Assembly: GCA_046318595.1 (NCBI GenBank) | Contig: JBKCTV010000091.1 | Coordinates: 124,001-188,000 of the forward strand | Source: DAITMV01 sp046318595 | Lineage (GTDB): Bacteria > Pseudomonadota > Gammaproteobacteria > Burkholderiales > Burkholderiaceae_B | Length of the DNA: 64,000 bases | Reading direction: 5' to 3' | Notes under the pieces: model-generated | Seen by the model: only the letters and a program-made list of their open reading frames with translations | What the model was told of the DNA's origin: nothing | Databases searched by the model: none | Translations under genes and position numbers: made by a program | Shown here: positions 51,725 through 60,564 of the stretch, piece by piece | Position numbering within the stretch: position 1 is the first letter of the stretch | Layout: every line of letters starts with the position of its first letter

Positions 51725-53815
51725 TTAAAATCCATCTTCTTCAAGAGATATTTCTCCAAGCATATTCAAGGATACATGCTTGGATATTTCCGGGAAAGAT
51801 AGAACGCTCAACCAAAATAAATTTTCGTCTATCAAGCGACGAACATAACGACGACAGTCAGGGGAACATATCAATACAGGACGATATGGCGTATCCGTTG
51901 GGTATACGATGCTTTTCTCGATATGTTCTGATATTTGTTTTTTTGTATCATCGTCTAAGGCAAGAAAAGAACCGGTCGCTGTTTGGCGTAGAGCTGAGCG
52001 AACCATATCCTCAATATCTGAGCCAACAACATAAGCATATATTTGTCCTTTGTATGCGTACTGATGGCTGAGCTGATTTTTAAGGCTGATGCGTACATGT
52101 TCGCAAATAATAACTAAGTCTCTTTCTTTAGATGCCCACTCTGATAAAACGGAAGCGATTAATTCAAGGTTGTTGATTGACACACCTTCTGAAAGTAAAC
52201 GAATAAATACGTCTTGAATTTTTGAGTTTTGTAAGCTTCGTTGCATTTCTTTGACGGCATCAGGAATGATGCTTTCGAATTTAGCCAAGAACTTACTGAA
52301 CTCTGACAGCGTAAAAAAAGATTTTATTTCTTTTAGAACGAGAGCTTCGAATGTCTCTGAAAATATTTCCTCACATTTTTTGTAGGGTATTTTTAGGTTT
52401 TCTAATAAATTTACATTTTTCAAATCGACCAGGTTTCTTGTGATTCCGGTTATGCTGTCTTTTTCTTTTTTAAATGAAATTGAGTTGGATTCCAAGGTAT
52501 TAGTGCTAGCCTGTGCCGCCACTAAATTTTGTTCAAAGGTGCCGCTATAAATAGGAATTTCTTGTATATTAATCGTAAAGCTGCTGTTCTCGTCAGCGTG
52601 CGATTTTCTAAATTCAATTATTGGCAGCACAACACCATATTGGTCAATAATATTATTTCTGGTTATTTTTGCGGCGTTTTCGATTCGATTTTGCAGGGTG
52701 CTGTTGATCGCTGTCGAAAAAGTGATGCTCAGCAACGAAATGCTCCGAAGCTCTTGCTTGTTTTCTACAGGTAAATCGAAGTTGCTTGGAGCGACACTCG
52801 CTTGCGAGTGTGTTGGAAACTGAATTTGCTGCAAAGTATTTTTTCGAAAAAACCAGAGTGTTCCAAACCCGATAGCCATGCCTATGAAAACAGTGCTCGG
52901 CATTCCTGGAATCGCTCCGATGCAAGCGATGAAAAAGCAGGTTACGAGCAGTGCTTTAGGGTTGCGAATGACTTCATTCGCAATATCGCTACCAACGCTG
53001 CTCTTGCTGTCCTCATCTTGACTGACCCGGGTGACAATCATACCGGCAGCAATAGATACCAATAGAGAAGGAATCAGCGCAACCAACCCATCTCCTACCG
53101 AGAGTAATGAATAGCGTGCCGCAGCGTCAGAAAAGCTCATTCCTTTTTGTAAAACACCAATGAATAGGCCGCCCACCATATTGATTATCACGATAATCAA
53201 ACCGGCGATAGCATCTCCTTTGACAAACTTGATCGCACCGTCCATCGCACCGAATAACTGAGTCTCTTTTTCAAGGTTGGAGCGCTTAATTTTGGCTTGG
53301 TTCTGATCGATCAGATTTGCACGCAAGTCTGAGTCGATCGACATTTGTTTGCCCGGCATGCCATCCAACGAAAATCGTGCGGCAACTTCGGCAACTCGTT
53401 CCGAGCCTTTCGTAACAACGATAAAATTTACGACAGCAATAATCAAAAATACAATAACGCCAACCGAAACGTTTCCGCCTACTACAAACTCTCCAAAAGT
53501 TTCAACAATATGTCCGGAATACCCATCCAGTAAAATTAATCGGGTCGTCGATACTGTAATCGCTAAACGAAACAAAGTAGAGATTAGTAATACTGCGGGA
53601 AACGATGAAAAAGCCAATGGGCTCGGCAAAAAAACTGCGATGACTACCAATAATGATGCGACTGAAATATTGACTGCAATACATATATCGAGAAAAACGG
53701 CGTTCAGCGGAACGATCATCATGATAACTACTAAGAAAATCATAGCAGCGGCGATTACTTCAGAACGTTCTGAAGCAAATTTTGCAAATTTATTTAATGA
53801 TTCTCTACTAATCAT
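51725..53815 (-). CDS. sctV: T3SS export gate protein SctV
   Basis: 696 aa, FlhA/LcrD/InvA family; largest export-gate subunit, forming the nonameric ring that receives substrates. Eight hydrophobic helices lie in the first about 320 residues. The conserved FHIPEP-type region appears as SLDGMPGKQMSIDSDLRANLI near 148-168. A cytoplasmic domain of four subdomains (about 350-690) contains the late motif YRPVLICSPDCRRYVRRLI near 640-660. Begins 14 bp after the small gene at 53830. Confidence 0.97.
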   Translation of the reverse strand: MISRESLNKFAKFASERSEVIAAAMIFLVVIMMIVPLNAVFLDICIAVNISVASLLVVIAVFLPSPLAFSSFPAVLLISTLFRLAITVSTTRLILLDGYSGHIVETFGEFVVGGNVSVGVIVFLIIAVVNFIVVTKGSERVAEVAARFSLDGMPGKQMSIDSDLRANLIDQNQAKIKRSNLEKETQLFGAMDGAIKFVKGDAIAGLIIVIINMVGGLFIGVLQKGMSFSDAAARYSLLSVGDGLVALIPSLLVSIAAGMIVTRVSQDEDSKSSVGSDIANEVIRNPKALLVTCFFIACIGAIPGMPSTVFIGMAIGFGTLWFFRKNTLQQIQFPTHSQASVAPSNFDLPVENKQELRSISLLSITFSTAINSTLQNRIENAAKITRNNIIDQYGVVLPIIEFRKSHADENSSFTINIQEIPIYSGTFEQNLVAAQASTNTLESNSISFKKEKDSITGITRNLVDLKNVNLLENLKIPYKKCEEIFSETFEALVLKEIKSFFTLSEFSKFLAKFESIIPDAVKEMQRSLQNSKIQDVFIRLLSEGVSINNLELIASVLSEWASKERDLVIICEHVRISLKNQLSHQYAYKGQIYAYVVGSDIEDMVRSALRQTATGSFLALDDDTKKQISEHIEKSIVYPTDTPYRPVLICSPDCRRYVRRLIDENLFWLSVLSFPEISKHVSLNMLGEISLEEDGF

Positions 53816-53829
53816 GGCTTTTGCTCATT

Positions 53830-54111
53830 TTACGAAATCATCGAAACAATTTTGAGCATGATGGATTTCATTTGATCCACATCTTCTTGGTAAACCTGGT
53901 CTCGGCAATGTATTCTAAAGATTATTGGCTCAACCTGTTCCAAATGAATTTCATACTTTGTTAATTCATGGCGTAAATTCCATACCGATTGAATTATTCT
54001 AAATGCGAAATCTAGGTTTTGATCTCCCCATTTAACAATTAAGTCAAAGCTGTTGTGCGTTAAAGATTTTGTATCCAGCTCAACGACCGTTTGTGAGTTT
54101 AAATCGTTCAT
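53830..54111 (-). CDS. small T3SS protein between sctW and sctV
   Basis: 93 aa from the ATG at 54111, one base after the sctW stop; a longer frame to 54225 lies inside sctW and is rejected. Alternating strands and a helix (FRIIQSVWNLRHELTKYEI), no membrane segment. In SPI-2 the same slot holds ssaM, whose product works with the gatekeeper, but I see no convincing sequence similarity to SsaM. A chaperone or gatekeeper partner is the likeliest role. Confidence 0.55.
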   Translation of the reverse strand: MNDLNSQTVVELDTKSLTHNSFDLIVKWGDQNLDFAFRIIQSVWNLRHELTKYEIHLEQVEPIIFRIHCRDQVYQEDVDQMKSIMLKIVSMIS

Positions 54112-54112
54112 G

Positions 54113-55336
54113 TCAGCCAAGCTTCTGGTTAAAATCGGCGTTCTGGACTGTGTTTCCGCATTCCGCCAGGGTTTCGGCGCGAGAAAATTCACTTTCCCAT
54201 GCCTCGTCAGGAAGTTTTCGCGCAATCAGGGCAATCGTTTGAATAAAAACAATTTGCTCTTTATAGCTAGGGAGGACTTGCTTGGCAGTAGTAATGAGCT
54301 CAGCAACCATATGATGCCCTGTGGATAAATTTACTATGGTTGACAGTAGCTTTTCATCGCATGGGATATTTTTTACTCTCATCGATGTCAGTCGATCTTT
54401 TGCGGTTCTAATTTCTTCCAATAAAAAACTAATGCAATTTAAATTTCTTAAATCGTTCATGATGGCATTTAGCATATCCGGGGATATGGAGCTGCGGGTC
54501 ATTGAGTTTTTGTCCAGATAAACCGCTTTTTTTAACGCTTCGATTCCGATGGTTAAACACTCGAAAGGAAAGCGTTTCGTTACATATCTGAAAAGCTCTG
54601 CAAACCCATCTATCGCCAAAATTGTATTTTTGTATATTTCTAGAAATTCTTTTTTGGAAACTCCTTTTTTTTCCAAAGCTTTTGCTGTCGGCAGGACATT
54701 GATCGATCCATGAATCTGGGCGCCAAATTTCTTGTCAATAAATTCCAGCTCGTTTTGAATTTTTTGTGTGATCTTCTCAGAAATACTTTTTTTGTGTTCT
54801 TCAAGAATATAGTTCAGCATTAAAAAATTTTTTAATGCATTGTTTTCATCACTTGAATAAGCGTTTTCTTGTGCGCTCGCCAGTCTGGCAATAAAGTTTT
54901 TTATTTCTTCCTGGAAAATAGTTTCGTTAGAATCGAGTATCTCTACAAATAAGCTTTTTGACCTGAAAGCAGAAAAATGGCGTAAGGCTGGTCTAAGCTT
55001 TAAAGGGCTGTTTTGAAGAGAGGCTTTTGCGTTTTGGGTCCGAGAAACGATTTCTGTTTTTTGAAGAAACCCCTCTATGTCTTGAGTGGCTACCCCAACA
55101 ATTTTTCTATTTTGCTGTTCGCGAATGGCGTCCTTGGCTGCCTCTGCTCGAGCCCGCTTCAGTCTCAACCTGGTTCGAACCGTACTCTCGCTCGGCAAGC
55201 TGCTATTTGCCTCAAGTGTGAGCTTGCCATGCCGTGGGGCGTCTGCTTCCGCGGCGTGTACGTCACTGTTGTTTGGAGGCAAGCCAGTCTTGAGCTCTAC
55301 AGTGTGCGGGGCGATAAGGCTACTATTTATGCTCAT
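54113..55336 (-). CDS. sctW: T3SS gatekeeper SctW (HrpJ/YopN/InvE family)
   Basis: 407 aa. SctW proteins plug or regulate the export gate so that translocators go before effectors. The N-terminal about 90 residues are low-complexity with a basic coiled stretch (RTRLRLKRARAEAAKD); helical-bundle X-domains follow (about 130-400), with the ALKNFLMLNYILEEHKKSI segment and a TyeA-like C-terminal part (LSTGHHMVAELI near 335). First gene of the T3SS run; a TATATAAA sequence on its strand near 55358-55365 may be its -10 region. Confidence 0.8.
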   Translation of the reverse strand: MSINSSLIAPHTVELKTGLPPNNSDVHAAEADAPRHGKLTLEANSSLPSESTVRTRLRLKRARAEAAKDAIREQQNRKIVGVATQDIEGFLQKTEIVSRTQNAKASLQNSPLKLRPALRHFSAFRSKSLFVEILDSNETIFQEEIKNFIARLASAQENAYSSDENNALKNFLMLNYILEEHKKSISEKITQKIQNELEFIDKKFGAQIHGSINVLPTAKALEKKGVSKKEFLEIYKNTILAIDGFAELFRYVTKRFPFECLTIGIEALKKAVYLDKNSMTRSSISPDMLNAIMNDLRNLNCISFLLEEIRTAKDRLTSMRVKNIPCDEKLLSTIVNLSTGHHMVAELITTAKQVLPSYKEQIVFIQTIALIARKLPDEAWESEFSRAETLAECGNTVQNADFNQKLG

Positions 55337-55433
55337 GAACTGAAATCCGTTGTACTCTTTATATATGTGGTTTTTAGAATGCCTTTAGTTCCCTCCCTCA
55401 TCTTTTAATCGAACTTCGTTTACTGGACCATAC

Positions 55434-55462
55434 CTGAAACGTGTTAAATCTTTTTTTATAAT
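55434..55462 (+). promoter_or_regulatory. candidate parE promoter
   Basis: CTGAAA at 55434-55439, 17-bp spacer and TATAAT at 55457-55462, about 75 bp before the parE start. The whole divergent spacer (55337-55536) contains no gene and marks the end of the T3SS locus. Confidence 0.45.
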
Positions 55463-55536
55463 CGTGAAACAAAACTTTATCTCCTTGTTCATAAGCGCTG
55501 AGTCAGCGACAACCTTCTGATTTATTGGATAATTTT

Positions 55537-57495
55537 ATGTCATACAACGAAGCGGCCATCCGCGTCCTCAAAGGCCTCGAACCCGTCCGCCAACGCCCTG
55601 GCATGTATACCCGCACCGACAGCCCGCTGCACATCATCCAGGAAGTCATCGACAATGCCGCCGATGAGGCATTAGGAGGCTACGGCCAGCGTATTGCTGT
55701 CGTTTGGCACGCCGATGGCAGTTTCAGCGTTGGTGACGAAGGCCGCGGCATCCCCCTGGGCTTGCACGCCGAGGAAAAAATTCCCGTCGTCGAGCTCGTA
55801 TTTACGCAGCTGCACGCGGGCGGCAAGTTCGAAAAAGGCAGTGGTGGCGCCTACCGTTTTTCCGGCGGGCTGCATGGTGTTGGGGTGTCCGTGACGAATG
55901 CCTTGTCGAAAAGGCTCGAGGTGACGGTTTACCGCGATAAAAAAGTCGGCACCCTTGTTTTCGCCGGTGGTGAGGTCCTCGAAGCGTTGATTGTACGTCC
56001 CGCGAAAGCCGGCGATCCGAAAAACGGTACCGTCGTTCGCACTTGGCCAGACCCTCGGTACTTCGATATGCCGGCGCCGCCCCTGGCCGAGCTCGTGCGT
56101 TTGCTGCGCAGCAAGGCCGTACTGTTGAAGGGCATAACCGTCGCGCTCACCATCGAGAAAACCGACGAGCATTTCGAATGGTGCTACGCCAACGGTTTGC
56201 AGGGCTATCTCGACGATGCGCTTGCCGACCGTGAACTCGTGGCGCCGGTTTTTGCCGGCGACATGAGCGTCGATCCGGCGCGCGACGATGCCTTCGCCGA
56301 AGGCGAGGGCGCGGCCTGGGCGATTACGTTTGCAGCGGAAGGCCATGTCGTTCGGGAAAGTTTCGTTAATTTGATTCCGACGCCGGCCGGTGGTACCCAC
56401 GAAGCCGGGCTGCGCGACGGTGTGTTTCAGGCCGTGCGCTCGTTTTGCGATTTGCACGCTATTTTACCGAAAGGCGTCAAGCTGTTGCCCGAGGATGTGT
56501 TTTCGCGGGCCTGCTTCGTGTTGTCCGCCAAAGTGCTCGATCCGCAGTTTCAGGGGCAGATCAAAGAAAAGCTCAACACCCGGGACGCTCTGCGCTTGGT
56601 GTCGGGTCTGGTAAAGCCGGCGATGGATCTGTGGCTGAACGATAACCTCGACGCGGCCAGGCGCATCGCTGAGCTGGCCGTACGCCAGGCGCAGGCGCGC
56701 ACCCGGGAGGCGCAGCGCGTCGAGAAGCGCAAGTCGTCGAGCGTCGCCGTTTTGCCGGGCAAGCTGACTGATTGCGAAAGCACCGACTTGCAGCGCAACG
56801 AGGTTTTTCTGGTCGAGGGCGACTCTGCGGGCGGCTCGGCAAAAATGGGGCGCGACAAAGCATTTCAGGCCATTTTACCGCTGCGCGGCAAAGTCTTGAA
56901 TGCCTGGGAAACAGACCGCGACCGGCTGTTTGCCAACCAGGAGATTCACGACATCGCCGTCGCCATCGGGCTGGATCCCCACGAGTCTGGCACGGCCGTC
57001 GACATGAGTAATTTACGCTATGGCAAGGTATGTATTTTGTCGGACGCCGATGTGGACGGTTCCCATATTCAAGTCTTGCTGTTGACGCTGTTTTATCGGC
57101 ATTTTCCTGGGCTCATCGAGCAGGGCTGCCTCTATGTGGCTCGGCCGCCTTTGTTTCGGGTCGATGCGCCAGCGCATGGCAAACGGCCGGCCCGGAAGAT
57201 TTACTGTCTGGATGAGCAGGAGTTGGTGGCCGTCAAGGACAAGCTTGCTAAAGAAGGCGTCAAGCCTGGCGCTTTGCAGATATCGCGCTTCAAAGGGCTG
57301 GGCGAAATGAACGCATCTCAGCTCTGGGAAACCACCTTGAATCCCGATACCCGGCGCTTGCTGCCGGTGGGTTTGGGTAGCTTTGGCATCACCGAAACGC
57401 GCGCGATGATGCACATGCTGATGGGGCGCAACGAAGCGGCCGCCCGCCGCGCTTGGCTAGAGGAAAAAGGCAACCTCGCCGAGGTGGATATTTAG
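55537..57495 (+). CDS. parE: DNA topoisomerase IV subunit B
   Basis: ATPase subunit of topoisomerase IV, which decatenates daughter chromosomes. 652 aa from the ATG at 55537; a TTG four codons earlier is less likely. GHKL ATPase domain (IDNAADEALGG near 35-45, HGVGVSVTNAL near 115) and TOPRIM domain (EGDSAGGSA near 425, DADVDGSH near 505). The ParE-type start MSYNEAAIRVLKGLEPVRQR separates it from GyrB. parC does not follow, unlike many relatives; lexA converges instead. Confidence 0.95.
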   Translation: MSYNEAAIRVLKGLEPVRQRPGMYTRTDSPLHIIQEVIDNAADEALGGYGQRIAVVWHADGSFSVGDEGRGIPLGLHAEEKIPVVELVFTQLHAGGKFEKGSGGAYRFSGGLHGVGVSVTNALSKRLEVTVYRDKKVGTLVFAGGEVLEALIVRPAKAGDPKNGTVVRTWPDPRYFDMPAPPLAELVRLLRSKAVLLKGITVALTIEKTDEHFEWCYANGLQGYLDDALADRELVAPVFAGDMSVDPARDDAFAEGEGAAWAITFAAEGHVVRESFVNLIPTPAGGTHEAGLRDGVFQAVRSFCDLHAILPKGVKLLPEDVFSRACFVLSAKVLDPQFQGQIKEKLNTRDALRLVSGLVKPAMDLWLNDNLDAARRIAELAVRQAQARTREAQRVEKRKSSSVAVLPGKLTDCESTDLQRNEVFLVEGDSAGGSAKMGRDKAFQAILPLRGKVLNAWETDRDRLFANQEIHDIAVAIGLDPHESGTAVDMSNLRYGKVCILSDADVDGSHIQVLLLTLFYRHFPGLIEQGCLYVARPPLFRVDAPAHGKRPARKIYCLDEQELVAVKDKLAKEGVKPGALQISRFKGLGEMNASQLWETTLNPDTRRLLPVGLGSFGITETRAMMHMLMGRNEAAARRAWLEEKGNLAEVDI

Positions 57496-57545
57496 CCGTC
57501 CCTGTAAAACGCTTGGCTCCCTTGCGTTTGGAATGTGGGCACGCC

Positions 57546-58196
57546 CTAATTCAAGGGCGTCGTCCGCAGCAGGCCCACGCCTAGCCCCTCGATAGCAAAG
57601 TCGTCATGACCCTGGTTGATGACGATGGGCTTGAAATCCGGGTTTTCGGCCAAAAGTCGAATTTGCCCATCGAGGCGCGTATACCGCTTGACGGTAACCT
57701 CGTCATTGATCCGGGCGACGACGATTTGCCCTTCGCGGGCGGTATCGGTTTTTTTGACGGCCAGTAAATCCCCATCCAGTATGCCGATACCGATCATGGA
57801 AAGGCCGCGCACTTTCAGCAAATAATCGGGGCGCTCTGTGAACAAACCGATTTCGACGCCGAACCGGGCCTCGACATGCTCCTGTGCAAGTAAGGGCGAG
57901 CCGGCGGCGACCCTACCGATCAGCGGCAACTGAAAAATATTGGAAAAAGTATCGAGCGGCCCGGCCTCATGCTGCCGGGTATGCTCTTCGGTCAGACGGA
58001 TGCCACGAGACGTGCTGGCATCCAGTAAAATGTAGCCTTTTTTGGCCAAGGCTTGTAAGTGGTCCTCTGCCGCATTCGCTGAGCGAAAGCCAAACTGCTG
58101 AGCGATTTCTGCACGGGTCGGAGGACGGCCGGCCGAGATCAGCCGTTCGCCAATGAAAGCAAGAATTTCACTTTGCCGCGGAGTCAAACCTTTCAT
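57546..58196 (-). CDS. lexA: SOS repressor LexA
   Basis: 216 aa from the ATG at 58196; a longer frame runs into the LexA box. N-terminal winged helix (LTPRQSEILAFIGERL; PPTRAEIAQQFGFRSANAAEDHL). The self-cleavage site Ala-Gly is in GRVAAGSPLL near residue 96; the catalytic Ser lies in RGLSMIGIGILDGD near 133 and Lys in the EVTVKRY segment near 170. RecA-stimulated autocleavage induces the SOS response. Convergent with parE. Confidence 0.96.
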   Translation of the reverse strand: MKGLTPRQSEILAFIGERLISAGRPPTRAEIAQQFGFRSANAAEDHLQALAKKGYILLDASTSRGIRLTEEHTRQHEAGPLDTFSNIFQLPLIGRVAAGSPLLAQEHVEARFGVEIGLFTERPDYLLKVRGLSMIGIGILDGDLLAVKKTDTAREGQIVVARINDEVTVKRYTRLDGQIRLLAENPDFKPIVINQGHDDFAIEGLGVGLLRTTPLN

Positions 58197-58236
58197 GCAA
58201 CATACCCTTTTAGTATACAATTCACATTTTTCTTTG

Positions 58237-58252
58237 CTGTGATTATATACAG
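58237..58252. promoter_or_regulatory. LexA-binding site (SOS box)
   Basis: CTGTGATTATATACAG matches the proteobacterial CTGT-N8-ACAG operator. It lies 40 bp upstream of lexA, for autoregulation, and 48 bp upstream of the divergent yaaA, which could therefore also be damage-inducible. It overlaps a TATAAT sequence on the lexA strand. Confidence 0.85.
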
Positions 58253-58300
58253 TTTTGTCGTTTAGCGTTCATATTTCGATATTTGGCTTTAAAATACTCC

Positions 58301-59062
58301 ATGCTCATCGTTTTATCGCCCGCCAAGTCCTTGAATGAAAATCCGTTTCCCGAGAGTGAGGCATGGTCTTTGCCCGAACACACGGCACAAGCTCAGATGT
58401 TGGTTAAAATGCTCAGGACAAAGTCACCCGGTGACCTGCAATCCCTGATGCGAATCAGCGAACCGCTGGCCCGTTTGAATGCCGAGCGCTTTCAGCGTTG
58501 GACCGTGATGCATGCCGTGCCCGCCGCGAAGCCGGCCGTGCATTTGTTTGATGGCGATGTTTACGATGGCTTGAATGCGGCCAGCCTGTCTGCAGATGAT
58601 TTGACGTATGCCCAAAATCATATACGCATACTGTCGGGCCTGTATGGTTTGCTGCGTCCTTTGGACCTGATTCAGCCGTACCGGCTGGAGATGGGCACGG
58701 CGCTCGCAAACGAGCATGGGCCGAGCTTGTATGCGTTCTGGCGTCATACCATGGGCCGTGCTCTGCAAGCCGTCGACGTGCTCGTCAACCTGGCATCCAA
58801 AGAGTATTTCAAGGCGGTGGTGGATGCCGGTTTCAAGGGCAGGGTGATCGAGCCGGTTTTTCAGGACGAAAAAAACGGCGAATACAAAGTCATCGGTTTT
58901 TTCGCGAAAAAAGCCCGTGGCATGATGGCGCGCTCGGCGATCGTCCAGCGCGTCAGCAGTGTCGATGAGTTGAAAAATTTTACCGGGGCCGGTTATCGCT
59001 TTGTCGCCGAAGCTTCCTCACATGACCGCTGGATTTTTCGACGCGGGGCGGTTGGCTCATGA
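58301..59062 (+). CDS. yaaA: peroxide stress protein YaaA
   Basis: 253 aa from the ATG at 58301 (MLIVLSPAKSLNENP); the six-codon upstream extension is not conserved. UPF0246/YaaA proteins bind DNA and limit Fenton damage by lowering free iron in E. coli. Signature segments are IVLSPAKSL at the start and LSGLYGLLRPLDLIQPYRLEMG near 110-131. Its stop overlaps the surE ATG. Confidence 0.92.
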   Translation: MLIVLSPAKSLNENPFPESEAWSLPEHTAQAQMLVKMLRTKSPGDLQSLMRISEPLARLNAERFQRWTVMHAVPAAKPAVHLFDGDVYDGLNAASLSADDLTYAQNHIRILSGLYGLLRPLDLIQPYRLEMGTALANEHGPSLYAFWRHTMGRALQAVDVLVNLASKEYFKAVVDAGFKGRVIEPVFQDEKNGEYKVIGFFAKKARGMMARSAIVQRVSSVDELKNFTGAGYRFVAEASSHDRWIFRRGAVGS

Positions 59063-59823
59063 CGCGTATTCTTATCAGCAACGACGACGGTTATAGTGCG
59101 CCGGGCATTCTGGCACTCGAGAAGGCCTTGCGCGGTCGCTTCGGCCCGGCAATCATCGTCGATGTCGTGGCCCCTGAGCAGGACCGCTCGGGCGCCTCCA
59201 ATTCTTTAACCCTCGACCGGCCGCTGAGGATCCGCCGTGCCGCCCATGGCGCCGTTTATTTGAACGGTACCCCGACCGACTGCGTGCATCTCGCGATCAC
59301 TGGCCTCTTGCCCGAGCGGCCGCGCTTGGTGTTGTCCGGCATTAATAACGGCGCCAATATGGGCGACGATACGATTTACTCCGGTACGGTGGCCGCCGCC
59401 ATGGAAGGTTACCAGCTCGGGGTGTCGTCGATTGCGTTTTCGCTGGCTGGTAAAGGCTATGCCGAACTGGACACGGCCGCCGAGTGCGCCGCCGACATCG
59501 TCGCGTGGTTTCTGCAGACCCCCTTGTCCGACGAGCCCGTTTTGTTGAACGTCAATATTCCGCCGCTACCTCGCGCGGCCCTGCAGGGAACGCTGGCGAC
59601 TCGTCTCGGTAAGCGCCACCATGCCGAACCGATCATTCCGATGCAGGCGCCGAACGGCGAAACGGTTTATTGGATTGGTCCGCCGGGAGAGGAGCGCGAT
59701 GCCGGGCCGGGCACCGATTTTCACGCGGTGGCGAGTGGCTTCGTCTCGATCACGGCTTTGCAGGCCGATTTGACGCGCTTTTCCGCCACGTCGCAAGTGA
59801 GCGACTGGCTGAGCGGCCGATGA
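59059..59823 (+). CDS. surE: 5'/3'-nucleotidase SurE
   Basis: Metal-dependent nucleoside monophosphate phosphatase, 254 aa. NDDGYSAPG (8-16) carries the metal-binding Asp pair; SGASNSLT and SGINNGANMGDDTIYSGTV near 95-115 complete the active site. Coupled by ATGA overlaps to yaaA upstream and pcm downstream. Confidence 0.96.
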   Translation: MTRILISNDDGYSAPGILALEKALRGRFGPAIIVDVVAPEQDRSGASNSLTLDRPLRIRRAAHGAVYLNGTPTDCVHLAITGLLPERPRLVLSGINNGANMGDDTIYSGTVAAAMEGYQLGVSSIAFSLAGKGYAELDTAAECAADIVAWFLQTPLSDEPVLLNVNIPPLPRAALQGTLATRLGKRHHAEPIIPMQAPNGETVYWIGPPGEERDAGPGTDFHAVASGFVSITALQADLTRFSATSQVSDWLSGR

Positions 59824-60554
59824 ACAACGAGCGTAAACCACCGCTGCCCCTGATGCCGCAAAACGTTCGGCACCGCGACGCCGTGCCGGTCGCCTTTGGT
59901 GGCCTGGGGCTGACCTCTGACCGGGCCCGCGAGAGGATGCTTGAGCGTTTGAGTAAGGCCGGTATTGGTTATGCGGCGGTGCTCGATGCCATGCGGCAGG
60001 TTCCCCGGCACTTGTTCGTCGATGAGGCGCTGGCTTCCCGTGCTTATGAGGACGCTGCTTTGCCGATCGGCTATCAGCAAACGATTTCCCGACCTTTTAT
60101 CGTTGCCCGCGTGGCCGAGTATATTCTCGAGAATGGTCGGCCGCTGAAAAAGGTTTTAGAAGTGGGGGCCGGCTGCGGTTATCAGGCTGCCGTGCTGGCG
60201 CGGCTCTCGCCGGTGGTCCTGTCGATCGAGCGCATTCGTGCGCTGTTCGATAAGGCGCGGCTGAACCTGCGCAGCAGCGGCGCGACTGGCGTTAAATTAT
60301 TATATGGCGATGGCTTGGCCGGCCAGGTCAGCGAAGCACCTTTCGATGCGATCGTCGTGGCGGCGGCTGGTCTGCAGGTGCCGCCGGCATTGCTGGAGCA
60401 ATTGGCCATCGGTGGCCGTTTGGTGGTGCCGGTGGCGGATGGAAATCGGCAGGTGCTGGCCGTCGTGGATCGCACAGGTGATCAAAAGTGGCAGCGCCAG
60501 GATCGGGATGCCGTTCGTTTCGTACCGTTATTGCCGGGAACGCGTACTTTTTAA
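59820..60554 (+). CDS. pcm: protein-L-isoaspartate O-methyltransferase
   Basis: Repairs isoaspartyl damage using S-adenosylmethionine. 244 aa from the ATG overlapping the surE stop; the longer in-frame extension is surE shadow. RERMLERLSKAGI and RHLFVDEALASRAYEDAALPIGYQQTIS are family blocks; the SAM motif I is VLEVGAGCGYQAAVLA near 102. Position in surE-pcm-nlpD is conserved. Confidence 0.94.
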   Translation: MNNERKPPLPLMPQNVRHRDAVPVAFGGLGLTSDRARERMLERLSKAGIGYAAVLDAMRQVPRHLFVDEALASRAYEDAALPIGYQQTISRPFIVARVAEYILENGRPLKKVLEVGAGCGYQAAVLARLSPVVLSIERIRALFDKARLNLRSSGATGVKLLYGDGLAGQVSEAPFDAIVVAAAGLQVPPALLEQLAIGGRLVVPVADGNRQVLAVVDRTGDQKWQRQDRDAVRFVPLLPGTRTF

Positions 60555-60564
60555 ATGGATTTAA

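Larger units (their letters stand above)
32552..55336 (-). other. type III secretion system locus
   Basis: About 23 kb of collinear minus-strand genes with many 1-8 bp overlaps. Transcription order: sctW, small gene, sctV, D, N, O, P, Q, R, S, T, U, I, J, K, L, F, chaperone-like, sctC, then six secreted-type genes. The run W-x-V-N-O-P-Q-R-S-T-U matches the Salmonella SPI-2 order except that sctD is inserted between V and N. All core parts (secretin, both inner rings, export gate, ATPase, stator, C-ring, rod, needle, gatekeeper) are intact. No SycD/LcrH-type TPR translocator chaperone was recognised. Confidence 0.93.

Noticed and set aside
29238..55536. Integration of the T3SS island into tRNA-Ser with att direct repeats
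   Set aside because: No copy of the tRNA 3' end was found near 55.3-55.5 kb, and no integrase gene is present; the 11-bp repeats at 29334 do not match the tRNA.
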